In this document: piece by piece, positions 34,205 through 41,541 of the stretch
Position numbering within the stretch: the stretch's first letter is position 1
Layout: every line of letters begins with the position of its first letter
Assembly: GCF_017813245.1 (NCBI RefSeq)
Contig: NZ_JAGIQL010000007.1
Location: 24,140-88,139 of the forward strand
Length of the DNA stretch: 64,000 bases
Source of the DNA: Streptomyces montanisoli
Lineage (GTDB): Bacteria > Actinomycetota > Actinomycetes > Streptomycetales > Streptomycetaceae
Reading direction: 5' to 3'
Notes under the pieces: generated by a model
The model's database searches: none
Told to the model about the DNA's origin: nothing
The model's input: the letters and a program-made list of their open reading frames with translations, nothing else
Made by a program: the position numbers and the translations under genes

Positions 34205-35065
34205 TCAGGCGCGGGAGCCCACGGGCATCAGCAGCAGCGGGATGTCCTGCTTGCCGTCGAGGCCGAGCACGCCGGCGAGGCGGTCGGCGTCGAAGCCCGC
34301 GACCGCGCAGATCCGCAACCCCAGCGAGGTGGCGCACAGGCAGAGGTTCTCGCCCACGAAGCCGGCGTCGAAGTGGGCGAAGCAGTAGGCGCGGTCTCCG
34401 TACTTCCACCGTCCGCGTTCCAGGGCACCGGCCAGCACCAGGACGGCGCCCGCGCTGTACATCCACTCGGTGCCCGGGCAGGCGTCGACCAGCAGGCGGC
34501 GCATGTCTCCACGGTTGACCAGGCGGAGGCCGTCGTCCTGCGGCGCGTAGAGGTAGGCGCCGGGTGCGACGCCGTCCACGTCGTTGACCACGACGTACAC
34601 GTCGGTGGATTGCACCCCACCGGCGCTCGGCGCGTAACGGGCGGGGAAGTCGGGGCTGTTGTAAGCGGCCATCGTTCCCCGGATCCCGTAGGCGCGCGTC
34701 AGGAGCCCGGCGATCTCGTCGAGCCCGAGTCCGCGGCCGGCGAAGTCGCGGCGCGAGGCGCGGGCCGCGAGCACGTCCTGCAGCGGATGGGTGAGCTTGG
34801 GCAACTCACCGGGAAAGGGGACCGCGGCCCGGCCGGCCCGCTCGGGCAGGACCCGCGGGGTCTGCGCCCCCTGGACCTCCGCCTTGGCCGCCATGGTCTC
34901 CGGGTTGTTCAGTGCCCGGTGCGCCAGGCCCACGACGTCGAGTGCGGCCCTGTCCCCGTCGCGCTCGCGGGCTCTCAGAGCCGGCCGGAGCATCGCCGCG
35001 ACCGCCTCACGGTCCCGGGCCGACAACCCGTCGAGCATGCTTTCCAGTTCGTCGGGTCGGCTCAC
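34205..35065 (-). CDS. SagB-type azoline dehydrogenase (module A)
   Basis: 286 residues, FMN nitroreductase-like SagB/McbC fold. LTHPLQDVLAARASRRDFAGRGL opens the flavin domain; ARYAPSAGGVQSTDVYVVV and the Lys-Tyr pair in GRWKYGDRAYCFAHFDAGFVGENLCL match the residues needed by McbC/SagB enzymes. It would oxidise azolines to thiazoles or oxazoles on the module A precursor. GTG 35065 overlaps the stop of the SagB-like gene upstream by 4 bp, so the two are made together and may form a heteromer. Last gene of the minus-strand operon. Confidence 0.88.
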   Translation of the reverse strand: MSRPDELESMLDGLSARDREAVAAMLRPALRARERDGDRAALDVVGLAHRALNNPETMAAKAEVQGAQTPRVLPERAGRAAVPFPGELPKLTHPLQDVLAARASRRDFAGRGLGLDEIAGLLTRAYGIRGTMAAYNSPDFPARYAPSAGGVQSTDVYVVVNDVDGVAPGAYLYAPQDDGLRLVNRGDMRRLLVDACPGTEWMYSAGAVLVLAGALERGRWKYGDRAYCFAHFDAGFVGENLCLCATSLGLRICAVAGFDADRLAGVLGLDGKQDIPLLLMPVGSRA

Positions 35066-35880
35066 TGTCCTCCTCCCTCCTCGTGCTCGTCCTCGGACGC
35101 GGCCGCAGGCCACGGGAGCGGCAGCACGGCCAGCACGGCGCGTTCGACACCGTCGAGACCGAGCAGCCGGTGCAGCCGGTCGTCGTGGAAGTCGAGTACC
35201 ACCGGCGGCCGGACGCCGCCGGCATCGGCAACGGCCCGCACCAGCCGGTCCACCAGGCGTCCGGTGGTCAGCAGCAGACGCCGGTAGCCGCGCGGGCCCT
35301 GCAGAGCGGTGTAGCGGGGGGCGACGCCGACGACGAAGAGCAGCGCGCCGCCGCGGGGCACGGCTGACAGCAGACAGCCGCGGACCTCCTCCTCGGTGGA
35401 GGGGGCCACGCGGGAGTCGGCGAACAGCCATTCGCGGTCGGGGAACCAGCGGTAGAGCCTGCCGTCGACCAGCAGCATCAGGTCGCTGCCGTACAGCAGG
35501 TCAAGGCCGTCCGCACCGAGCGAACCGGGCAGTTCCACGCCCCACGCCCGGCGCACCGCGGCGGCGGGCAGCACCGTGCGGTCCGCCGCCGCCTCCGCCG
35601 GGTCCCACTCGTCAGGATCCGGGGCGAAGGCACTGCTGTGGAACCACGTGGCGATCTCGCGGTAGCGGTCCGCGTCGAGGGGTCTGTTGTGCGCACTCGA
35701 CGGGCTGAGGCCGGAGTTGACGTGGAAGAGTTCCGCCGGGCTCGGTGCGCGAGCGGTGAGGCGGGACTGGTGGACGGCGGACGGCGAGGGCCGCAGGACC
35801 AGGTTCTTCGCCGGATTCGTCACCGGCGTCTCGTCCAACGGCACCCCGCCCCGGCCGATCGGGGGGAAGGCGGTCTCCAT
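35062..35880 (-). CDS. SagB-like protein with degenerate active site (module A)
   Basis: 272 residues. The N-terminal half has the SagB entry pattern (NPAKNLVLRPSPSAVHQSRL, AELFHVNSGLSPSSAHNRPLD). Near residue 185 the sequence APRYTALQGPRGYRRLLLTTGRL aligns with the Lys-Tyr region of active dehydrogenases, but the lysine is arginine. It is probably a structural or regulatory partner of the dehydrogenase at 34205, rather than an independent oxidase. Family membership is moderately certain; a diverged unrelated RiPP protein is the alternative. ATG 35880 has AGGAG 5 nt upstream. Confidence 0.68.
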   Translation of the reverse strand: METAFPPIGRGGVPLDETPVTNPAKNLVLRPSPSAVHQSRLTARAPSPAELFHVNSGLSPSSAHNRPLDADRYREIATWFHSSAFAPDPDEWDPAEAAADRTVLPAAAVRRAWGVELPGSLGADGLDLLYGSDLMLLVDGRLYRWFPDREWLFADSRVAPSTEEEVRGCLLSAVPRGGALLFVVGVAPRYTALQGPRGYRRLLLTTGRLVDRLVRAVADAGGVRPPVVLDFHDDRLHRLLGLDGVERAVLAVLPLPWPAAASEDEHEEGGGQ

Positions 35881-35918
35881 GGTCGCTCCTGTCGTGGTGG
35901 GCCGCGGGTCGGGCGCCG

Positions 35919-36866
35919 TCACAGGAAGGGGTTCCGGTACGGAGCCCGCTGCGGTCCGCAGGCCGGGCACCGGGGCAGCCGCAGCACGTCCTGGTAGTCG
36001 ATCTCCATGCGCTCGAAGTCGAAGCGCACGGCCCGGTCCGAGGTGAGGTGCCCGGTGCCCGCCAGGTGGGCGATGACGGCCTCGACGGCCAGGCCCGAGA
36101 CCATCTCGACCTGGTGCGGCGGCGGTACGGCGGCCGGACCGTGCGCGTCCTTCGCGTGCCGCAGTTCGAGCACGTGGCCGGTGAAGCCGACGGAGGCGTC
36201 CGTCTGCAGCTCGAACTCGAGGTGGCAGGCGCTCTCGCCCGGCACGTGGGTGGGCCCGACCACCCCCTCGCCGCCGTCGAGGCAGACCGGCAGCCACGGT
36301 GTCTTGCCGCGCAGCGCCGTGTCGTTCAGCGCGTGCAGCAGGGTGGACTCCGGCCGGTCGAGGGCGACGACGACGAGAGCGGCGTCGGCGAACAGTTCGT
36401 CCGCCACGTCGTCCGGAGAGGGCTGGGCCACCCTGCGGGGCACGGCGCCTGCGGTGACGATCCCCGACGCGGCCAACTGCCGTTCGAGGGTGGTGGCGAG
36501 GACGCCGTCGCCGACGATGCTGATGACGGCTCCGCGCAGTGCGTCGCCGCCGCCGGCGAGGGAGGTGCGCAAGTGGCTGTGGGCGGGGTCGTCCCCCGCG
36601 GGGACGAGGACGCCGCGCCCGAGGAGGTGGGCGAGCAGCGCCGGGACGTCCAAGGGCACGCCGGTCCTCCGCTCCCGGGCCCAGGCCGTCAGCTGTTCCT
36701 CGTCGGCCGGATCGCGCAGCCGTTCCAGCAGGTCGGCGAGGGCACCGCTGCCGGCGTCGTCGCGCAGCAGCTCCGCGTGGATCGAGCGGCTACCGCGGCT
36801 GATCAGCACCTCGTCGTCGGTGCGGCGGACGAAACGCAGGTGGGGGTTGAGTCTGTAGGAGGTCAT
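35919..36866 (-). CDS. TOMM leader-binding / Ocin-ThiF-like cyclodehydratase partner (module A)
   Basis: 315 residues. The N-terminal ~90 residues resemble a RiPP recognition element winged helix (YRLNPHLRFVRRTDDEVLISRG .. ALLAHLLGRGVLVPAG). An E1/ThiF-like domain follows (GAVISIVGDGVLATTLERQL .. ALVVVALDRPESTLLHALND). A C-terminal CPACG provides part of the zinc site, but the expected first CxxC is only ACHLEFEL, one cysteine. It should bring the precursor leader to the YcaO enzyme. ATG 36866 follows GGAAGG. The gap before it holds the precursor gene's terminator. Confidence 0.82.
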   Translation of the reverse strand: MTSYRLNPHLRFVRRTDDEVLISRGSRSIHAELLRDDAGSGALADLLERLRDPADEEQLTAWARERRTGVPLDVPALLAHLLGRGVLVPAGDDPAHSHLRTSLAGGGDALRGAVISIVGDGVLATTLERQLAASGIVTAGAVPRRVAQPSPDDVADELFADAALVVVALDRPESTLLHALNDTALRGKTPWLPVCLDGGEGVVGPTHVPGESACHLEFELQTDASVGFTGHVLELRHAKDAHGPAAVPPPHQVEMVSGLAVEAVIAHLAGTGHLTSDRAVRFDFERMEIDYQDVLRLPRCPACGPQRAPYRNPFL

Positions 36867-36950
36867 CTGTGCCTTCCGCGGTGCGGCCGGTGCGGCCGGG
36901 CTGCCGGTCGGGTCGGGTCCTGGCACGGTCGCACGGGCGCCGGGCCGGAG

Positions 36951-36979
36951 CCGTGCGGGCCCGGGAAGGGCCCGCACGG
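36951..36979 (-). terminator. Hairpin directly after precursor gene A
   Basis: A perfect 12-bp stem (36951-36962 with 36968-36979) and 5-nt loop begin 6 bp past the precursor stop codon on the minus strand. Partial termination here would make more precursor mRNA than downstream enzyme mRNA, as reported after sagA in streptolysin S operons. Confidence 0.75.
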
Positions 36980-36984
36980 GTGGT

Positions 36985-37164
36985 TCACCGGGCGGCCGGA
37001 ACGAGCTCCGCCTGATCGGTCTGCACTGCGCTCATGCCGGTGGCGACGCCACAGCAGCAGCAGCACAGGATCGAGGAACAGCAGCAGGACGCTGCCAGCA
37101 TCGCCTGGCTCTCGGGATTGGTCGCCCACTTCTCCGTGGGGACCTGCTCAGTGGTCAGGTCCAT
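36985..37164 (-). CDS. Polycysteine TOMM precursor peptide A (streptolysin S-like)
   Basis: 59 residues. Leader MDLTTEQVPTEKWATNPESQ, then core AASCCCSSILCCCCCGVATG and tail MSAVQTDQAELVPAAR. Eight cysteines and three serines sit in two runs, an ideal substrate for a YcaO cyclodehydratase. Runs of Cys followed by an aliphatic-ATG segment recall streptolysin S and related cytolysin precursors. The start at 37164 is chosen because MDLTTEQVPTEK aligns with MKLTTKTTAEK of precursor B; upstream in-frame ATGs at 37173 and 37182 are possible. No clear ribosome site at ideal spacing (GGGAG lies 11 nt away). Followed at once by a terminator hairpin. Confidence 0.82.
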   Translation of the reverse strand: MDLTTEQVPTEKWATNPESQAMLAASCCCSSILCCCCCGVATGMSAVQTDQAELVPAAR

Positions 37165-37284
37165 GAAAACCATCGCTCCCATCTCGTGTCGGTCGAGCTC
37201 TGTGAGTCAGCGCGCGGACGCGCTCCCGGTCGGTCCTGCCGACCGGAGTCCGTGCGGCGGCCCGCGACGGCGTGCGGCGGGCCG

Positions 37285-38760
37285 TCATGGATAGGGCAGC
37301 GGCGGCGCCGCCTGGGGGTCGCCGGTCAGTGGCGTCCGCTCCCCCAGCCAGTCGCGCACGCGGGCGAACCGCGGGTGGCCGAGCATCGGGCGGGACTGCA
37401 GGAACGGCTGGGTCAGGTCGGGGACGAAGACCCGCACCAGCTTCAGGTGGTCCAGACCCTGCGGGGTGCGGTCGATGACGACCGGGTCGATCCGGTGGCG
37501 GTCCAGCACGGTGCGCAGCGCGTCCAGCCGCGCGGCGTCGGCGGGCCCGCCCTCGCGGGGCGGCGGGGCGGAGCCGATGGCTTCGAGCGCGACCTCGTCG
37601 CCGGCCCGCCGGTGCGCCGTCAGGAGCCCCCGCAGCTCCCGGTTCCCGTAGTACCCCATGGCCTGCACATAGGTGAGCATCTCGGCCAGTGGGGCGTCGG
37701 GCGACATGCCGAACTGCCGGGCGAACAGCTTCGAGACGGGGCGGCCCGGCGCGAGGAAGGAGGAGCGCAGGATGCGTTCGCTCTGCCCGAACTCGCTGAT
37801 CGCCTCTGTCAGCGCCGTCTCGGCGTCGAGGTCCGCGCCGGCTCCCGCGCAGAACGAGAACCGGTTGCGCCACGGTTCGACGCGCACCGCCGTGAAGACC
37901 GGTATCTCCGGGATGTCGAGGGAGTGGTGGAGAAGGTCCACCGGTTCGTTCTGCGCGGCCAGTTCGTCCAGCAGCACCCGCAGCCGGCGGCTGCGCGGCG
38001 GTGAGGCGACGGTCACCCGCTCGGGGGGCACACGCAGGTACCAGCGGAGGTTGAGCGCGTCCCGCTCGACTATCTCCCGCACGCCGTGGTAGATCGCGGC
38101 CTCCCGGGTGACGTGGCTGCTCAGGCCGCCGGAGGAGCCGTAGCCGACGGAGGCCTCGCCGGGTTCGGCGAGGTGCACGAGCTGTACGAGCTGGCTGGGG
38201 ACCCACACCTCGTCACCGGAGACCAGATGCGTGCCACGGGTCCATCCGACGGGCGTGGAGGTGGTGAGCGGGGCGTAGACGAAGTCGGGCCGGGCGTACT
38301 GGGCCGCGGAGAAGAGCGGTATGCGGTCCGGATGCAGGCACGGCACTCCGGACCGCCGCAGAGCGTCGTAGGTGCCGAAGCGCTGCTCGGCGCCGCCCGT
38401 GCCGCGCAGCGAGCCGATGACGCGTTCGACCGTCTCGCCGGCGCTGGAGGCGAACATGTCGAAGAGGGTGAAGCCCTTGCCGCCCGCACTGATGCTGTTC
38501 TCGGTACCGGGGTCGAGCGAGGGCACCCCGGTCAGCCGGCGCAGCAGCCGGTCGATGCTGCTGAAGGACGCGGTGGCCACGTTGCTGTGCAGGGGGCCCG
38601 GGCCGGCCAGTTCGGTGAACACGCGCGTGATCGGGCCGCCGACGGGGTTGTACAGCGCGAGGAGTTCGCTGAGCGCGGCGTGCTCCTCGTCGGCCATGGT
38701 GGCGGGGAACGCCTCGCTGCCCCGGTTGACCCAGGTCGACCGGAGCGTCGGCGCGCTCAT
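37285..38760 (-). CDS. YcaO cyclodehydratase (module A)
   Basis: 491 residues, SagD-like. ATP-binding motifs: SAGETVERVIGS, then YGSSGGLSSHVTREAAIYHGVREIVERDALNLRWY, and ETALTEAISEFGQ. The C-terminus ends APPLPYP, the proline-rich tail typical of azoline-forming YcaO proteins. With the E1-like partner at 35919 it would convert Cys/Ser of the precursor to azolines using ATP. ATG 38760 overlaps the P450 stop codon by 4 bp. The 120-bp gap downstream leads to precursor A and probably contains its own promoter. Confidence 0.92.
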   Translation of the reverse strand: MSAPTLRSTWVNRGSEAFPATMADEEHAALSELLALYNPVGGPITRVFTELAGPGPLHSNVATASFSSIDRLLRRLTGVPSLDPGTENSISAGGKGFTLFDMFASSAGETVERVIGSLRGTGGAEQRFGTYDALRRSGVPCLHPDRIPLFSAAQYARPDFVYAPLTTSTPVGWTRGTHLVSGDEVWVPSQLVQLVHLAEPGEASVGYGSSGGLSSHVTREAAIYHGVREIVERDALNLRWYLRVPPERVTVASPPRSRRLRVLLDELAAQNEPVDLLHHSLDIPEIPVFTAVRVEPWRNRFSFCAGAGADLDAETALTEAISEFGQSERILRSSFLAPGRPVSKLFARQFGMSPDAPLAEMLTYVQAMGYYGNRELRGLLTAHRRAGDEVALEAIGSAPPPREGGPADAARLDALRTVLDRHRIDPVVIDRTPQGLDHLKLVRVFVPDLTQPFLQSRPMLGHPRFARVRDWLGERTPLTGDPQAAPPLPYP

Positions 38761-40016
38761 CGGCGCTCCGCCGCGTCCGGGCCCGGCACGACGGGGAGTT
38801 CGACGACGCCCCGCATCATCAGGTTGTCGCGCCAGCGCAACTCGTCCGCGGGCACCGTCAGCCGCATGTCGGGGAGCCGGCCGAACAGGGTGGACAGCGC
38901 CACTCGGCTCTCGAGGCGGCCGACGGCCGCTCCCAGGCAGTGGTGGATGCCGTGGCTGAAGGCCAGATGGGGACAGGCGCCGCGGTCCAGGCGGAAGCTG
39001 TCGGGGTCGTCGACCACCGCGGGATCGCGGCCGGCCGAGTTCAGCAGCGCCAGCACCGGATCGCCCCGCCTGACCTCCGCTCCGGCCAGTTCGAAGTCCT
39101 GGTTGGCGAATCTCCATGTGGGGACCTTGACGGAGCCCTCGAGCCGGAGTCCCTCCTCGACGACGGCCTCCATCAGCCGGGGGTCCGCGCGGACCGCGGC
39201 CCGCTGCTCGGGGTGGGTGAGCAGCAGCAGGGCGGTGTTGCACACGAAGTAGGCGCTGGACTCGAACCCGGAGAAGAACAGGTGGTAGACGACATCGATG
39301 AGCTGCCCGGGCGTCAGCGCCTCCTCGCCCCCGGCCGCGGCGAGCAGACCGACCAGGCTGTCCTCGTCGCCGCCGCGGGCGTGGACGCCGACCACCCAGG
39401 GCGCCAGGTGGGCGCCCAACTCGTCGGCGGCGTCGGCGAAGTCGTCGCCCTCGTCGAGTTCGGCGCGGCAGAAGCGCCGCGCGCAGGCGTGGAAGGGCTC
39501 GCCCAGTTCCTCCGGCACGCCGAGCAGGCGGCACACCACGTCGACGGCCAGGGGCACCGCGTAGTCGGACAGCAGGTCGAGGCGTTGCCTGCCGCGAGCC
39601 CGGTCGAGCAATGCCGTCGCCCACTCGCCCACCGGCCGCTCCAGGGAGGCGGTGCGGCGCGGTGTCAGCGCCCGGGACATCAGGCGGCGCAGCGCGGTGT
39701 GCTCGGGCGGGTCGATGCTGAGCAGGTGCCGGCCGAGCAGAGCAACCTTCTCCTCGGCGCGTCCGCGTCCCACTGCCTCTCGCACCTCGTCGGCCGCGGC
39801 GGCCGGGTCCGTGCTGAGCCGGGGATCGCCGAGTACCGCTTTGACCTCCGCGTGCCGGCTGACCACCCAGGGCTCCAGATCCTCGCGGATGTGGACGCGC
39901 CGGACCGGTCCCCCGGCGCGCAGCTCGGCGTAGGCCGGGTAGGGGTCCGCCGCCCACTCCGGGCCGAAGGGGGCCTCGGGAGGCGCGGCGGGCGGTCTGT
40001 TCGCGCTGGTCGTCAT
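38757..40016 (-). CDS. Cytochrome P450
   Basis: 419 residues. Heme loop HLAFSHGIHHCLGAAVGRLE (Cys ligand), K-helix ExxR in VVEEGLRLEG, and I-helix HLFFSGFESSAYFV, where the usual acid-Thr pair is Glu-Ser. The Ser in place of Thr suggests slightly unusual oxygen activation. It is translationally coupled to the YcaO gene, so the substrate is probably the modified peptide (hydroxylation or crosslinking, inferred). First gene of the minus operon; its promoter region faces precursor gene B. Confidence 0.92.
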   Translation of the reverse strand: MTTSANRPPAAPPEAPFGPEWAADPYPAYAELRAGGPVRRVHIREDLEPWVVSRHAEVKAVLGDPRLSTDPAAAADEVREAVGRGRAEEKVALLGRHLLSIDPPEHTALRRLMSRALTPRRTASLERPVGEWATALLDRARGRQRLDLLSDYAVPLAVDVVCRLLGVPEELGEPFHACARRFCRAELDEGDDFADAADELGAHLAPWVVGVHARGGDEDSLVGLLAAAGGEEALTPGQLIDVVYHLFFSGFESSAYFVCNTALLLLTHPEQRAAVRADPRLMEAVVEEGLRLEGSVKVPTWRFANQDFELAGAEVRRGDPVLALLNSAGRDPAVVDDPDSFRLDRGACPHLAFSHGIHHCLGAAVGRLESRVALSTLFGRLPDMRLTVPADELRWRDNLMMRGVVELPVVPGPDAAERR

Positions 40017-40129
40017 GTCTCTCCTTCCGGACAGCTGCTGCGGCAGCGGTCCGCGACGGGCACCGCACGGCGCGGCGGCGCGCGGAATCCAGGGGGACCA
40101 CGATGGCTTTTACTTCCCGGGGCCCCGCA

Positions 40130-40178
40130 GCTAACACCGTTCATCGGGGCAACGTTCAATGCACCAACGGCCGTTGAT
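40130..40178. promoter_or_regulatory. Operator-like elements in the P450/precursor B divergent gap
   Basis: The 341-bp gap between 40016 and 40358 has no gene. It contains GCTAACACCGTT (40130-40141), identical to one arm plus spacer of the TetR-type site at 31443. It also has three CGTTSAW heptamers (40138, 40153, 40172) and a perfect 12-bp palindrome CAACGGCCGTTG (40165-40176). Heptamer repeats are how SARP proteins usually bind, but their spacing here (15 and 19 bp) is irregular. Confidence 0.45.
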
Positions 40179-40357
40179 GGGCGCGCCGCCGGTGTGATTG
40201 CCTGCATCCGGCCGGGGGCGCCTCCGGGTCGTCGCCCGGTCGCTCATCCTGGGAACGGCCGATGTCCAGCAGCCGGCTCCAGCGGCAGGTGACGCGCCGT
40301 TTCCAGTTCTTCCCGTGCGGTACCGCACCAGCGGTACTCATCACTCAGGAGGTACGC

Positions 40358-40465
40358 ATGAAGCTCACCACCAAGACCACCGCGGAGAAGAGCGACGAGC
40401 GCGAGGTCGTCGTGCCGGGTGCCTCGTGCTGCTGCTGCGGTGCCGTCGTGCGCCGTCGCGGCTGA
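40358..40465 (+). CDS. Polycysteine TOMM precursor peptide B
   Basis: 35 residues: leader MKLTTKTTAEKSDEREVVVPGA, then core SCCCCGAVVRRRG. Four consecutive cysteines and an adjacent serine are cyclodehydratase substrates. The VVVPG just before the Cys run resembles the VAPG leader end of streptolysin S-type precursors. The RRRG tail is strongly basic. AGGAGGT lies 4 nt before the ATG. The leader start aligns with precursor A (M-x-LTT..TEK/AEK), suggesting both are read by related leader-binding proteins. A very strong hairpin follows before the SagB gene. Confidence 0.82.
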   Translation: MKLTTKTTAEKSDEREVVVPGASCCCCGAVVRRRG

Positions 40466-40482
40466 CGCCTGGCGCAATGATC

Positions 40483-40522
40483 GCCGGGGGCGGGCCGGCG
40501 CCATCGCCGGCCCGCCCCCGGC
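40483..40522 (+). terminator. Hairpin directly after precursor gene B
   Basis: A perfect 18-bp GC stem (40483-40500 with 40505-40522) and 4-nt loop, 17 bp past the precursor stop and 30 bp before the SagB gene. It probably allows partial read-through into the enzyme genes. Confidence 0.8.
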
Positions 40523-40551
40523 TCCCGCCCCCTTAAGGAAGGTGTGCCACC

Positions 40552-41478
40552 GTGACCGACCCGGTCTCCGCCTCCCCCGACCTGTCACGCGCCGCCGTGC
40601 TCGCCACGGTGCGCCGCTCCCGTTCGCCCGAGGCCGGCGGCGTCGGCCTGCGTACGCACCCGTTCTGCTCCGACAACGTCGGCGACCCCCGACTGCCCCG
40701 GGTGGCCGAGGAGTTCCTGGTGGCCTCGCGGCTGAAACGGTGGGACCTCCAGACGCAGTCGTCGATCTCCACCTACTCCTCGGACCCGCTGGCGGCATGC
40801 TGGGCGTACAACGGCGCCGAACAGGTGCCGGCCGACCGGCTGACACCGCTTCCCCCCTCCCCCGACATCGCCGAGCCGCTCACCTCGGTGGTGCGCAGGC
40901 GACGCAGCGAACGAGCCTTCTCCGATGCCCCGCTGGCCGCGGCGGCGCTGGCCGGGCTGCTGCGGCACGGTGCGGGCCCCACCGCGGACGGTGAGGTGGT
41001 GACGGAGGACGGAGTGACGCTGGAGGGCGCCTTCCACGCCGTGCCGAGCGCCGGCGGACTGCGGCCCGTCCAGGTGTGGGTGGCCGCCTCGCGGGTGACG
41101 GGGGTGCCCGAGGGCATCCACCGGTACCTGCCCGAGCGCGACGCGCTCGCCGCGCACGCCGGCCCCGAGGGCCTCGCGGCGCTCCTGGACGCGCTGCAGG
41201 ACGCGCCGACGGGCCCGCACCCGCGACAGGCCGCGGCGATGGTCCTCCTGGTGGCGCGGCCGTGGCGGGCGATGCGCAAGTACGGGCCACGCGGAATGCG
41301 TTTCGTCCTCCACGAGTGCGGCGGGCTGGCCCAGAACGTCCATCTCGCGGCCACCGGAGCCGGGTTGGCCACCACGGACTTCTCCGGCTTCTACGACGAC
41401 GAGGCGAATGCCGCGCTGGGAGTCGACGGTGTGCTCGAGGCGCTGCTGCACACCGTCCTCGTCGGCATCGCCGAGTGA
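40552..41478 (+). CDS. SagB-type azoline dehydrogenase (module B)
   Basis: 308 residues. RLKRWDLQTQSSISTY is a typical SagB entry region; the flavin domain has VVRRRRSERAFSDAPLAAAALAGLL, FHAVPSAGGLRPVQVWV, and the Lys-Tyr active-site pair in RAMRKYGPRGMRFVLHECGGLAQNVHLAA. Unlike the module A partner at 35062, the catalytic lysine is kept. It should oxidise azolines on precursor B. GTG 40552 follows AAGGAAGG by 9 nt. It is the first enzyme gene after the precursor and its terminator. Confidence 0.88.
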   Translation: MTDPVSASPDLSRAAVLATVRRSRSPEAGGVGLRTHPFCSDNVGDPRLPRVAEEFLVASRLKRWDLQTQSSISTYSSDPLAACWAYNGAEQVPADRLTPLPPSPDIAEPLTSVVRRRRSERAFSDAPLAAAALAGLLRHGAGPTADGEVVTEDGVTLEGAFHAVPSAGGLRPVQVWVAASRVTGVPEGIHRYLPERDALAAHAGPEGLAALLDALQDAPTGPHPRQAAAMVLLVARPWRAMRKYGPRGMRFVLHECGGLAQNVHLAATGAGLATTDFSGFYDDEANAALGVDGVLEALLHTVLVGIAE

Positions 41479-41541
41479 CGACACGACGGGTCACGAGGAA
41501 AGCAGCACCCCCATTCACGCTCTTCTGGCTGGAGGTTGTCG

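Noticed and set aside
40358..40465. Reading the Cys-run peptide B as a metallothionein or chance open frame.
   Set aside because: Strong ribosome site, leader similarity to peptide A, VPG-Cys junction, hairpin and adjoining YcaO/SagB genes fit a RiPP precursor far better.
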